Below, piece after piece: positions 10,394-19,166 of a DNA stretch of 63,834 bases; positions within the stretch are counted from its first letter, which is position 1; each line of letters opens with the position of its first letter. The stretch spans positions 1-63,834 of the forward strand of contig NZ_LTDM01000006.1 in NCBI RefSeq assembly GCF_001940565.1, read 5' to 3'. Origin of the DNA: Tissierella creatinophila DSM 6911. GTDB lineage: Bacteria; Bacillota; Clostridia; Tissierellales; Tissierellaceae. The position numbers and the translations under genes are program-made. A model generated the notes under the pieces. That model did not search any database, was not told the DNA's origin, and saw only the letters and a list, made by a program, of their open reading frames with translations.

Positions 10394-11050
10394 TACAGTT
10401 TCTTGTATAAAGTAAGTCAATGTGTAAAGACTTTCGCTTAGTCTTACATCTTCTAATTTTACATTTTTAGGAAGTTTTAAGTCAACAGGTGCAAAGTTCC
10501 AGATTCCTTTTATACCAGCTTTTACGTAGATATCGGCTATTTCTTGGGCATATTTTTTAGATATAGTTATTATACCTATTTCTACATTGTGTTTTTTTAT
10601 AAATGATTCTAATTCTTCTATTGGCTTTACATCTAATTTCTCTATATTTGAATGTCTAGGATTTTCAGGATCTTTATCAAATACACCTACAATATTAAAT
10701 CCTGCTTCTTTAAATCCTTTGTAGTTAGAAATTGCATGACCTAAATTTCCTGCTCCTGATATTACTGCATTATATTCTCTATCAAGACCCAATATTTTTC
10801 CTAATTCATCTCTGAGTTCTTCTACATTATATCCATAACCTTGCTGACCAAATCCTCCAAAATTATTTAAATCTTGTCTTATTTGAGAGGCAGTAAATCC
10901 TATAAGATTGCTCAATTCTTGAGATGATATTCTATTGACACCTTTTTCAAGAAGTTCTGTCAAATGTCTATAGTATTTAGGTATTCTTCTTATTACTGTA
11001 ATTGATACTTGTTTATTCATCCTATAATTCAACCTTTCATCCTTTGTCAT
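10388..11050 (-). CDS. rex: Redox-sensing transcriptional repressor Rex
   Basis: About 210-220 residues. A winged-helix domain (about 15-85, IRRIPKYYRHLTELLEKGVNRISSQELS split across the HTH) is followed by an NAD(H)-binding Rossmann domain with GAGNLGHAI (about 97) and a domain-swap helix at the C-terminus. Rex represses fermentation and respiration genes when NADH/NAD+ is low. By comparison with other Rex proteins the start is near MNKQVSITVIRR (ATG at 11020) or the TTG four codons before it; the ATG at 11050 lacks a visible ribosome site. Confidence 0.95.
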   Translation of the reverse strand: MTKDERLNYRMNKQVSITVIRRIPKYYRHLTELLEKGVNRISSQELSNLIGFTASQIRQDLNNFGGFGQQGYGYNVEELRDELGKILGLDREYNAVISGAGNLGHAISNYKGFKEAGFNIVGVFDKDPENPRHSNIEKLDVKPIEELESFIKKHNVEIGIITISKKYAQEIADIYVKAGIKGIWNFAPVDLKLPKNVKLEDVRLSESLYTLTYFIQETVE

Positions 11051-11122
11051 AATAATCTTATTATACCACTTTGCTAAATAATAATCAATTATATCTCCTT
11101 GTGATTTTTAGCATATTTATCA

Positions 11123-11138
11123 ATTGTTTTGGAACAAT
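11123..11138. promoter_or_regulatory. 16-bp palindrome between rex and a divergent gene
   Basis: ATTGTT (11123-11128), TTGG, AACAAT (11133-11138). It sits 24 bases before the start of the rightward small gene. The half-sites TTGTT/AACAA resemble Rex operators, but Rex sites have eight bases between them and here there are four, so the binding protein is uncertain. Confidence 0.3.
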
Positions 11139-11161
11139 ATTTAAAAAGGAGTGATTTATTT

Positions 11162-11374
11162 ATGGCAAGTTTAGAACAGTTTAGAAAAATAGCAATTTAT
11201 TGTGAGAGATATAATAAAAAGACAGATGATAATTCTTCTTTAAAAAACAACTCTTCAGTGGAGTATGAATCATGTACAAATTGTACTCATTTTACAACTG
11301 GAAAATATTGTGAGTTAGATTTAATAGATAAAGTACTTTCTTCTTTATCTATGGAGCAAGATTTAAAAAGTTAA
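11162..11374 (+). CDS. Small Cys-containing protein, unknown function
   Basis: About 70 residues, starting at the ATG at 11162 after AAAAGGAG (an in-frame TTG at 11129 overlaps the palindrome and has no ribosome site). The C-terminal half contains CTNCTHF...GKYCELD, a CxxC...C group that could bind metal. I recognise no family. It lies between rex and the ABC-F gene, 63 bases before the latter, and may be co-transcribed with it. Confidence 0.55.
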   Translation: MASLEQFRKIAIYCERYNKKTDDNSSLKNNSSVEYESCTNCTHFTTGKYCELDLIDKVLSSLSMEQDLKS

Positions 11375-11437
11375 TTCTACTTTTATTGGATAAAGTTTTT
11401 TGATACAATGATAGTATTAACATTTAGGGGGATTTTT

Positions 11438-13348
11438 ATGTCAGTGCTATCATGTAGAAGTTTAGAAAAAACATATGTAATAGATACAATACTTGAAGAT
11501 GTAAATTTTAATTTAGAATTGGGTGATAGAGTAGGTGTGATAGGGTTAAATGGCTCTGGAAAAACTACTCTTTTTAATATATTATCAGGAAATCTTGAAA
11601 AAGATAAAGGCGATATATTTATCCAAAAGGATGTAAGGATAGGATATTTAAAACAACATATAAAGATAGATAGTGAAAGAAGCATATTTGAAGATTGTTT
11701 AGAAGTTTTTGAAAAACTTATAAAGATGGAAAAAAACTTAAGAGTCTTAGAAGAAAAAATAGCTATTAATAGTGAAGATGAACATTCCACGGTTTTAGAA
11801 AAGGATATGAAAGAATATGGTGATCTGTTAGAAAAGTTTATATCATTAAATGGCTATGGTTATAAATCAGATATAAGAGGAGTTTTGATAGGTTTAGGAT
11901 TTACTGAAGAAGATTTTGATAAAAATATAAACTTATTAAGTGGTGGTCAAAAGTCAAGACTCTCACTTGCTAAACTTCTATTAGAAAATCCAGACCTATT
12001 GTTACTAGATGAACCTACTAATCACTTAGATATAGAAGCTATAAGTTGGTTAGAGAAGTTTTTAAGGGATTATAAAGGTGCAACGCTTATAATCTCCCAC
12101 GATAGGTTTTTCTTAGACAATGTAGTAAATAGAATATTCCTTTTAGAAAATAAGACCATAAAAATCTACAATTCAAATTATACAAAGTTTATGGATAGAA
12201 GGAAAAAGGACTTAGAAATATTAAAAAACCAATATGAAAACCAACAAAAAGAGCTTAAAAGACAAGAAGAAATTGTAAGTAGATTTATGAACTATGGTGG
12301 AGCTAGATATATAAAACAGGCTCAGAGTAGACAAAAGCTATTAGATAAGATTAAAACTCTAGATAAGCCTATGGAAGAAGCTAAAACCCGTATAAAGTTT
12401 GAACCAAAGATAAAATCAGGAAGAGATGTGCTATTAGTAAAGGGAATAAAAAAGAGCTTTGGAGATTTTAAACTTTTAAAAAATATAGATTTAGAAGTTT
12501 ATAGAGGTGAACGAGTGGGGCTTATTGGAGCAAATGGTATCGGAAAGACTACTCTCTTTAAGATAATACTGGGAGAATTAAAACAAGATGATGGAGAAAT
12601 AAAAATAGGTCATAAAGTAAATTTTGGATACTTTGATCAAGAGATGGAACGCCTTCACTCCCAAAAGACTATAATAGATGAAGTTTGGGATGAAAATCCA
12701 AAGCTTGATTACTATGATATTAGAAAGATACTTAGCCAGTTCTTATTTGTAGGAGATGATATATTTAAAGAAGTAAAAGATTTAAGTGGTGGAGAAAAGG
12801 CTAGACTTAGTCTATTAGATTTAATGCTATCAAATGCAAATTTTCTACTCATGGATGAGCCCACAAACCATTTAGATATAGACTCTAAAGAAATACTTGA
12901 AGATGCACTTCTAGATTATAACGGAACCTTATTTGTAATATCTCACGATAGATATTTTTTAAATAGAGTCTGTAATAAAATATTAGAACTAACTCCAGAA
13001 GGAGTAAATGAATATTTAGGAAACTATAATTATTATCTAGAAAAGAAGAATGAATCCATTGTTTCAGAAGAAGAAACACAAGAAAAGACTAAAACTCAAA
13101 TTAAGCTAGATAGAAAAAAGATAAAACAAATTGAGTCAGAAAAAAAATTCAAGAAAAAACAAATTAGTTCTATAGAAGAATCTATTTCTCAAAAAGAAGC
13201 TAAGCTTCTTGAGATAGATGAAAAACTATGTGATGGTGAAGTTTATGAAGATTTGGAAGTAATTGTCGAATTATCTCAGGAAAGAGAAGTTATAAAAAAT
13301 GAACTTGAAGAGTTATATGAAGAGTGGATAATTGTGAATGAGGAGTAA
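11438..13348 (+). CDS. ABC-F family ATPase (ribosome-associated)
   Basis: About 636 residues with two ABC ATPase domains and no membrane helices. Domain 1 has Walker A GLNGSGKTT (about 35), signature LSGGQKSRLSLAKLLL and LLLDEPTNHLD; domain 2 has GANGIGKTT (about 365), LSGGEKARLSL and LLMDEPTNHLD. The charged linker and C-terminal coiled coil (about 550-636) are typical of Uup/YdiF-type ABC-F proteins, which act at the ribosome E site. A resistance subtype cannot be told from housekeeping by eye. The start is the ATG at 11438 after AGGGGG; a frame from 11408 has no ribosome site. Confidence 0.9.
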   Translation: MSVLSCRSLEKTYVIDTILEDVNFNLELGDRVGVIGLNGSGKTTLFNILSGNLEKDKGDIFIQKDVRIGYLKQHIKIDSERSIFEDCLEVFEKLIKMEKNLRVLEEKIAINSEDEHSTVLEKDMKEYGDLLEKFISLNGYGYKSDIRGVLIGLGFTEEDFDKNINLLSGGQKSRLSLAKLLLENPDLLLLDEPTNHLDIEAISWLEKFLRDYKGATLIISHDRFFLDNVVNRIFLLENKTIKIYNSNYTKFMDRRKKDLEILKNQYENQQKELKRQEEIVSRFMNYGGARYIKQAQSRQKLLDKIKTLDKPMEEAKTRIKFEPKIKSGRDVLLVKGIKKSFGDFKLLKNIDLEVYRGERVGLIGANGIGKTTLFKIILGELKQDDGEIKIGHKVNFGYFDQEMERLHSQKTIIDEVWDENPKLDYYDIRKILSQFLFVGDDIFKEVKDLSGGEKARLSLLDLMLSNANFLLMDEPTNHLDIDSKEILEDALLDYNGTLFVISHDRYFLNRVCNKILELTPEGVNEYLGNYNYYLEKKNESIVSEEETQEKTKTQIKLDRKKIKQIESEKKFKKKQISSIEESISQKEAKLLEIDEKLCDGEVYEDLEVIVELSQEREVIKNELEELYEEWIIVNEE

Positions 13349-13376
13349 ATAGACTGAAAAGTCATATTTACACACA

Positions 13377-13495
13377 CCATCCACAAACTTATCCACAAAC
13401 TAGTCCACCTTTTAACCGTATTCCTTCTTTTTTCCCACATTATCCACAATAATAACTTATGGTTAAAAAACATAGTGTTAACTAATTGTGGATAA
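13377..13495. other. DnaA-box cluster between convergent genes
   Basis: Perfect DnaA boxes TTATCCACA lie at 13389-13397 and 13440-13448, and a perfect reverse box TGTGGATAA at 13487-13495. CCATCCACA (13377-13385) is a two-mismatch copy. A further perfect box lies inside tsaD at 13762-13770. The last two form the arms of a 12-bp perfect inverted repeat, ATTATCCACAAT (13439-13450) with ATTGTGGATAAT (13485-13496). The stretch has no gene. It may titrate DnaA or form part of a regulatory region; it may also work as a weak terminator between the ABC-F gene and tsaD. Confidence 0.6.
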
Positions 13496-13511
13496 TATTT
13501 ATCACTTTTTG

Positions 13512-14522
13512 TCAGTTTAAGCCTAGATTTGGCTCTACTGTAAAGCCAAGATCACTTTCTTTGCCATTTATATAGTTAAAGTATGCAGCAGATCCTATCA
13601 TAGCAGCATTATCAGTACAGAGTATTTTAGAAGGATAGAAGATTTCTATGCCTTCTTTTTTCCCCTTCTCTTCTACTAAAGCTCTAAGACCTTTATTTGC
13701 AGCCACTCCTCCAGCTAAAACTATTTTTTTAGAATCATTTTCCCTTGCAAGTCTAAAAGTTTTATCCACAAGCACATCTAGCACGGCTTGTTGAAAACTT
13801 GCAGCTACATCCTCTACTATTATTTCTCTTTTGTTTTGCTTTTCACCATTTAAATAATTAAGCACAGCTGTTTTTAGTCCACTAAAACTAAAGTCATAAG
13901 AATTATCCTCTAAAAATATCCTTGGAAAGTCTATAGCATGTGGATTTCCTCTTTTAGATAACTCATCTATAACTGGTCCTCCAGGATAAGGAATTCCAAG
14001 GGCTCTAGCTACTTTATCAAATGCCTCTCCTGCTGCATCATCTCTTGTTCTACCCACTAGTTCATAATCCACATACCCCTTAGCATAAAGAAGATAGCTA
14101 TGTCCTCCAGAGACTACTAAACATGTAAATGGAGGCTCTAATCTCTCATGTGTTAAATAATTTGCACATATATGACCTTCTATATGATTTACTCCTATTA
14201 AAGGTATATCTAGTCCATATGCCAACGCTTTAGCACTAGATATACCAACTAGCAGCGCCCCTACAAGTCCAGGCCCACGAGTTACCCCTACTAAATCTAT
14301 ATCTTTAAATCCTACTCCTGCAGTATTTAAAGCTTCTTTAATTATATTGTTTATACTTTCAATATGTTTTCTTGATGCAATTTCCGGGACTACTCCTCCA
14401 AATTTTTTATGAATATCTATTTGAGAAGAGATTATATTGGATAAAATCTCTCTTCCATTTTTTATAACCGCAACCGATGTCTCATCACAAGAAGTTTCTA
14501 TCGCAAGTGTTAATAAATCCAT
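13512..14522 (-). CDS. tsaD: tRNA t6A threonylcarbamoyltransferase TsaD
   Basis: About 336 residues, starting at the ATG at 14522 after AGGTGG (the GTG three codons upstream overlaps that site). The TsaD/Kae1 ASKHA fold shows [15 protein letters not shown] at the N-terminus, the metal-binding HIEGH (about 110-114), [10 protein letters not shown] and [12 protein letters not shown]. With TsaB and TsaE it transfers the threonylcarbamoyl group to A37 of ANN-decoding tRNAs. It is last in the tsaE-tsaB-rimI-tsaD operon. Confidence 0.97.
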   Translation of the reverse strand: MDLLTLAIETSCDETSVAVIKNGREILSNIISSQIDIHKKFGGVVPEIASRKHIESINNIIKEALNTAGVGFKDIDLVGVTRGPGLVGALLVGISSAKALAYGLDIPLIGVNHIEGHICANYLTHERLEPPFTCLVVSGGHSYLLYAKGYVDYELVGRTRDDAAGEAFDKVARALGIPYPGGPVIDELSKRGNPHAIDFPRIFLEDNSYDFSFSGLKTAVLNYLNGEKQNKREIIVEDVAASFQQAVLDVLVDKTFRLARENDSKKIVLAGGVAANKGLRALVEEKGKKEGIEIFYPSKILCTDNAAMIGSAAYFNYINGKESDLGFTVEPNLGLN

Positions 14523-14546
14523 TGTACCCACCTCTTATCTATTTAT

Positions 14547-15005
14547 CTATTCATTTTCTACTCGATTAGTTCTCCACATTATTATAGCATCTTCACCATC
14601 ATCTGAATAATAATTAGGTCTTTTGCCTGAACTTACAAAACTATACTTCTTATAAAGATTTTGAGCTATCAGGTTTGACTCTCTAACTTCTAAAGTCATA
14701 TTGTCAATACCATTTTTCATGCAATAACAAATAAGTCCTTCTAATATATGGTTTCCAATGCCATTTCCTTTATATTCCTCTTTTACTGCTATATTTGTAA
14801 TATGACCTTCGTTTAATATAAGCCATATCCCACCATAACCTACTACTTTTCCATCTACTTCTGCTACTAAATAATAGGCAAGTAAATTTTCTTTTATTTC
14901 AGTTAAAAACGCTTCTCGTGACCATGGTGTTGTAAATGCTTCTTTCTCAATTTCTAAAATGCTATCTACATCTTCCTCTACCATCTTTCTAACAATTATC
15001 TCCAT
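14547..15005 (-). CDS. rimI: Ribosomal protein S18-alanine N-acetyltransferase
   Basis: A 152-residue GNAT acetyltransferase of normal RimI length. The acetyl-CoA loop is VKEEYKGNGIGNHIL (about 73-87), preceded by FTTPWSREAF and followed by LEVRESNLIAQNLYKKYSF, all RimI hallmarks. It sits between tsaB and tsaD, the usual place for rimI in Firmicutes. AAGGGG precedes the ATG. Confidence 0.93.
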   Translation of the reverse strand: MEIIVRKMVEEDVDSILEIEKEAFTTPWSREAFLTEIKENLLAYYLVAEVDGKVVGYGGIWLILNEGHITNIAVKEEYKGNGIGNHILEGLICYCMKNGIDNMTLEVRESNLIAQNLYKKYSFVSSGKRPNYYSDDGEDAIIMWRTNRVENE

Positions 15006-15040
15006 ATATTTATCCCCTTTAAGAAAAACTTCTATCTCTA

Positions 15041-15736
15041 TTATCGTTTTTCTTTCAATTCCCTTTCTGCTTGAGATGGTCTTATATAATCTGGTGTAAG
15101 AGTAAATAAATCATCTCTCTTTCCTTCATGATATTTTTCAAGTGCAAGTTCACATATACTTACTCCTCTAGGCATATTTTGCCCAGAAGATGCAAACTTA
15201 ACTTTTTTTCCCAATGCTTTTTTTATCTCTTCTCTATATACAAGACTTCCCTCACCATTTACTATTATACTACTATAAGTTTCAAGTTTCTCTTTTATAT
15301 TCTCTATCTCTAGTATTTGTGAACTTTCAATTTCCTCTATTTTAGAATCTTCAAATCTATACAAGGCTGTGTATACTCTATCACGTCTTGCATCTAGCAT
15401 AGGCATTATAATAGAGTTATTTAGGTACATATTATGAGCTAGAGCCTCTAAAGTTGAAACTCCTACTATAGGCTTATCAAATAGATGGGCAAAACTCTTT
15501 ACAGTAGCTACCCCTATCCTAAGTCCAGTAAAAGATCCAGGACCTAAGCCCACAGCAAAAAGATCTATATCTCCTATCTTTAACTCTATATTGTCTAACA
15601 CTTCTTTTACCATTGGTATAAGTTTTTCTGAATGGCTCATGTCTTTACTTAAAGAATACTCACCTATTACTTTTTCTTCATCTATTACAGCAATTGTAGC
15701 TACCTTTGTCGATGTATCTATTCCTAAAACTTTCAT
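15041..15736 (-). CDS. tsaB: t6A biosynthesis protein TsaB
   Basis: A 231-residue paralogue of TsaD and the scaffold of the t6A complex. MKVLGIDTSTKVATIAV and LFAVGLGPGSFTGLRIGVAT (about 63-82) are characteristic. It lacks the HxxxH metal site of TsaD, as expected. Its ATG overlaps the tsaE stop (ATGA). Confidence 0.96.
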   Translation of the reverse strand: MKVLGIDTSTKVATIAVIDEEKVIGEYSLSKDMSHSEKLIPMVKEVLDNIELKIGDIDLFAVGLGPGSFTGLRIGVATVKSFAHLFDKPIVGVSTLEALAHNMYLNNSIIMPMLDARRDRVYTALYRFEDSKIEEIESSQILEIENIKEKLETYSSIIVNGEGSLVYREEIKKALGKKVKFASSGQNMPRGVSICELALEKYHEGKRDDLFTLTPDYIRPSQAERELKEKR

Positions 15737-16191
15737 TCTACACCCAACTCTCTTAAAATCTCTTTATATCTATCACTAGAACCTGTTATATAAACTATTC
15801 TCTTATCTATATCTTGCCCTTTTTCTATATTCAATATAATTATATCTTTAGGAAGCATCTTTTCTATTTTTTCCGCCCATTCTATTATACATACTCCTTC
15901 ACCAAAAAAATACTCATCAAATCCTAAGTCATCTAATTCATCTATTCCTTCTAGTCTATATACGTCAAAATGGTATACCGGCATTCTTCCTCTATACTCA
16001 TTTATAAGAGAAAATGTAGGACTTGTAATATATTCCTCTACTCCAAGTCCTACTCCTAGTGACTTTGTAAGAGTAGTCTTGCCTGCCCCTAAGTCTCCGT
16101 TTAAGCAGAGTATATCTCCCTTTTTTAATAGACTTCCAAGTTTTTCTCCAAGTTTTTCTGTATCTTTTAAACTGTTAAGCTCGATCTTCAA
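15733..16191 (-). CDS. tsaE: t6A complex ATPase TsaE
   Basis: A 152-residue P-loop ATPase with Walker A GDLGAGKTTLTKSLG (about 34-48), SPTFSLINEY and HFDVYRLEG. It drives turnover of the TsaBD complex. It starts with TTG, nine bases after AAAGG. It is the first gene of the operon; a -10-like TATAAT lies at 16229-16234 on the minus strand with no good -35. Confidence 0.95.
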   Translation of the reverse strand: MKIELNSLKDTEKLGEKLGSLLKKGDILCLNGDLGAGKTTLTKSLGVGLGVEEYITSPTFSLINEYRGRMPVYHFDVYRLEGIDELDDLGFDEYFFGEGVCIIEWAEKIEKMLPKDIIILNIEKGQDIDKRIVYITGSSDRYKEILRELGVE

Positions 16192-16263
16192 TTTATTCAG
16201 CCTTTCATTAAGTTTTTTTCAATATTTCATTATATCATAAATTTAAGTTTAATCTATAAAAAG

Positions 16264-16316
16264 CAAAAAAATAGATAAGTAAATGACTATATTTATACAG
16301 GCATCTTACTTATCTT
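16264..16316 (-). terminator. Terminator after the res remnant
   Basis: AGATAAGTAA (16273-16282) and TTACTTATCT (16306-16315) are a perfect 10-bp inverted repeat with a 23-base loop. On the minus strand it is followed by a T-run (plus-strand A-run from 16264). It ends the leftward res remnant before the tsaE promoter region. Confidence 0.65.
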
Positions 16317-16337
16317 TATATTATTGTAAAAACTATA

Positions 16338-19080
16338 CTATCTCATTACTTTTTCCATAAGCATCTCATAATTACCTATAGCCTCATATCTTACTGTTTC
16401 ATTGCTTATTTTTTTAAAATGTTCCTTAGCACAATGTATTTTGGCACTTTCTATATCATCTGTTCTTATCTCAAATGAATTAAGCATTCCCTTTGTTTCA
16501 GCTATAAAATATATATGTTTTATTCCATTTTCATTAAACACTATCGCCCAGTCTGGATTATAGTTCCCTACTGGAGTTGGTATAAAAAATCCCCTTGGTA
16601 GTTTAGCATATACGCAAACTTCACTACTATTATCTAGTTCTTCTGCAAACTTTCTTTCTAACTCCGAATCATATTTTACATAATCATAGATATGTCTTTT
16701 TACCGCTATTGCATCTTTACCTAAAGTTCCTTTTAAAGTACTGTCAGTAAATATAGTTGAACCAAAGACTTCACCTATAGGATTGTAAGTTATATGTTCT
16801 ATTATCATACTCGCCTTTTGTTGATTTATAATTCTAGAAGCTTTTAATATAAATTCCTCTGGGTTTTTTCTAAACATATAAAAAGTATTAGGATTTATCT
16901 TTTTTAGTATTTGTACTATATCACTTCTTATAAGCTTTGTTCCATTTACTAATTGTCCTACTATATCATATTTTATTGTAGTTTTTAATGTTGTATATTC
17001 CTTGTTCATTTCACTTTCTCTAATCTTAAATGATTCTCCATTTTCAAGCTCATTCTTAGATAATATATTTTCCATTTCTCCTATTTTAATATGATAAGTT
17101 AAATCTGATATTCTTAAATCTTTGTCCAACGCAATAACGGAATTCTTTATCAGTTCTTCACTATTAAAATCTACATAATAGGAAGTCTTTATATTAATTT
17201 TATTCCATAGCTCCTTAAACTCTCTCTTTTTATAATTTTCATTCAATTTCATTTCAGTGATATTTTCTTTTCTTCCATCGCCAACAAGCTCTGTAATATT
17301 ACTAGAGTATATCTTGCTTACCAATTGAAGTATACCCTGTTTAAACTCTTGAAATTCTTCTGGTAATTGTATATTATTAGTTTCTAAGTCTTTATAATAA
17401 TCTTCGGTTAAATAATCATCCGTATCTATATAATTACTCTTTATAAAAAAATGATATAACTTTTTAGCTAAGATTTTATTTAATAATAGTTCTTCGTCGT
17501 TTGAATTTTTAACTAAATTATTTAAGAAGAATTCTTCATCTACCTTTCGTGGTCTTTCAGATAAAGTTTCAGCAATTTCTGATTGTAACTGTTTAGCAAA
17601 GTTTTCATAAGATTCAGAAGCTATCACTGTAAGTATATTTATATCATGTACGTTTACTCCTGGAGTCTCTCCATCTATTCTAACGCCCTCCTGGTTTATA
17701 CAAAGCCTTAGTCCTCTACCTACTTCTTGTCTTTTTCTCATAGTAGAGTCACTATGTTTTAATGTGCATATCTGAAATACATTTGGATTGTCCCATCCTT
17801 CTCTCAGGGCAGAGTGTGAAAAAACAAATCTGGTAGGCTCATCTAAACTGAGAAGTCTTTCTTTATCTCTCATTATTAAATCATAAGCAGACTCATCATC
17901 TGATATCTTTTCTTTTCCTTTAGCCTTTGAATCTTTCATTCTTCCTGTTTTATCTATAGAAAAGTAACCATTATGAGTATCTTCTACATTTATTTTCTTT
18001 AAATATCTAGTATATGGATCATCAAATAATGTTATATATTCATTTAAACTATTTATATATTCTTCTTTGAATACTTTTCCATATTCTCCGTCTACAATAT
18101 CTCCATTTTCATTATATTTTCTATATTTAGCAACTTCATCTATAAAAAATAAAGATAATACTTTTATTCCCCTATTATATAAAACTCTTTCTCTTTCAAA
18201 GTGGGATTTTATAGTTTCTCTTATTTGTATTCGTCTTAAATATTCTTCACTTATATCCCCTTGAACTTCTCCAGCATACAAAGTAACCCCATTGGTGAAA
18301 CTTAGGGTGTTTTTATACCCATTTATTTCAGATACTCTGTAGCCTTTATATTGCTCCATTCCCCCTGACTTTTCATAAAGATTATAATCTAGATTCACAT
18401 TTCTTGACACTCTTTTTATTCCATTTTTTTGTCGGACTTCAAACTCAATTTTAGCAACAGGCTTATTTTTATCTTTTAAATCTATACCTTCAAAATAAAT
18501 ATATTCATTTGTACCTGTAGTTCCTTTTACAGATATACCTTTTACTTTTATTTTCTTAACTATTTTATTATTATAAGCATCTAGTGCATCAAGTCTATAT
18601 ATTTTATTATAATCTTCTTTATGTGTAGCTGAATACCTTAAGGTAAATAGAGGGTTAAATAATTCTAAAGCCTCTTTTGTTTTCTTCCCTTCTACAGATT
18701 GAGGTTCATCTATTATAAATATAGGATGAGTTTGTGCAATTATATCTATAGGTCTTCTACTCCTAAAACTATCTTGCTCCTCATAAATTCTTCTAGCATC
18801 TTTGCCTCTTGAATTAAATGCTTGAGAGTTTATAATCATTACATTTATTCCTGGGTCACTAGCAAAGCTATCTATTTTGTGTAATTGCTTAGAATCATAT
18901 ATAAAGGATCTTATTTTATGACCATAAATATTTAAAAAATGTTCTTCTGTTATTTGTAAAGACTTATATATTCCCTCTCTAATTGCAATAGAAGGGACCA
19001 CTATAATAAATTTATTCCATCGATAATTTTTATATAACTCATACATTGTTCTGATATAAGTATAAGTTTTCCCAGTCCCC
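16338..19080 (-). pseudogene. Type III restriction endonuclease Res, 5' end lost
   Basis: The remaining reading frame encodes about 913 residues of a type III Res subunit. GTGKTYTYI (Walker A) is the first host-like sequence, at 19077 leftward, and the codon just before it reads TAG. Also visible: IFIIDEPQSVEG (DEAD-like box DEPQ), VFSHSALREGWDNPNVFQI, EVGRGLRL (motif VI) and a C-terminal PD-ExK nuclease NPDWAIVF...YFIAETKG. The N-terminal Q-motif region and the mod methylase are missing. Integration of the recombinase element at the Walker A codons explains the break. An internal ATG at 19046 gives a 902-residue frame that could not act as a translocase. Confidence 0.88.
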
Positions 19081-19090
19081 TATCGTGTCA
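19074..19090. other. Left boundary (att site) of integrated element
   Basis: Host res coding sequence (…GGGACTGGGAAAACT on the minus strand) stops at a run of four G at 19077-19080; beyond it the sequence no longer encodes Res and soon reaches the recombinase genes. Large serine recombinases commonly cross over at a two-base core, GG or GA, which would fit here. The matching right end is not recognisable in the window. Confidence 0.6.
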
Positions 19091-19130
19091 AGGGAATGAT
19101 ACTATTTTTTCTTAAAAACTTTATAGGAAA

Positions 19131-19158
19131 AAGGAGACCATAATTAATTGATCTCCTT
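19131..19158 (-). terminator. Terminator of the recombinase operon
   Basis: AAGGAGA (19131-19137) pairs with TCTCCTT (19152-19158); the loop contains AATTAATT. On the minus strand a T-run follows. It lies just inside the element boundary, after the third recombinase. Confidence 0.6.
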
Positions 19159-19166
19159 CCATTGTA

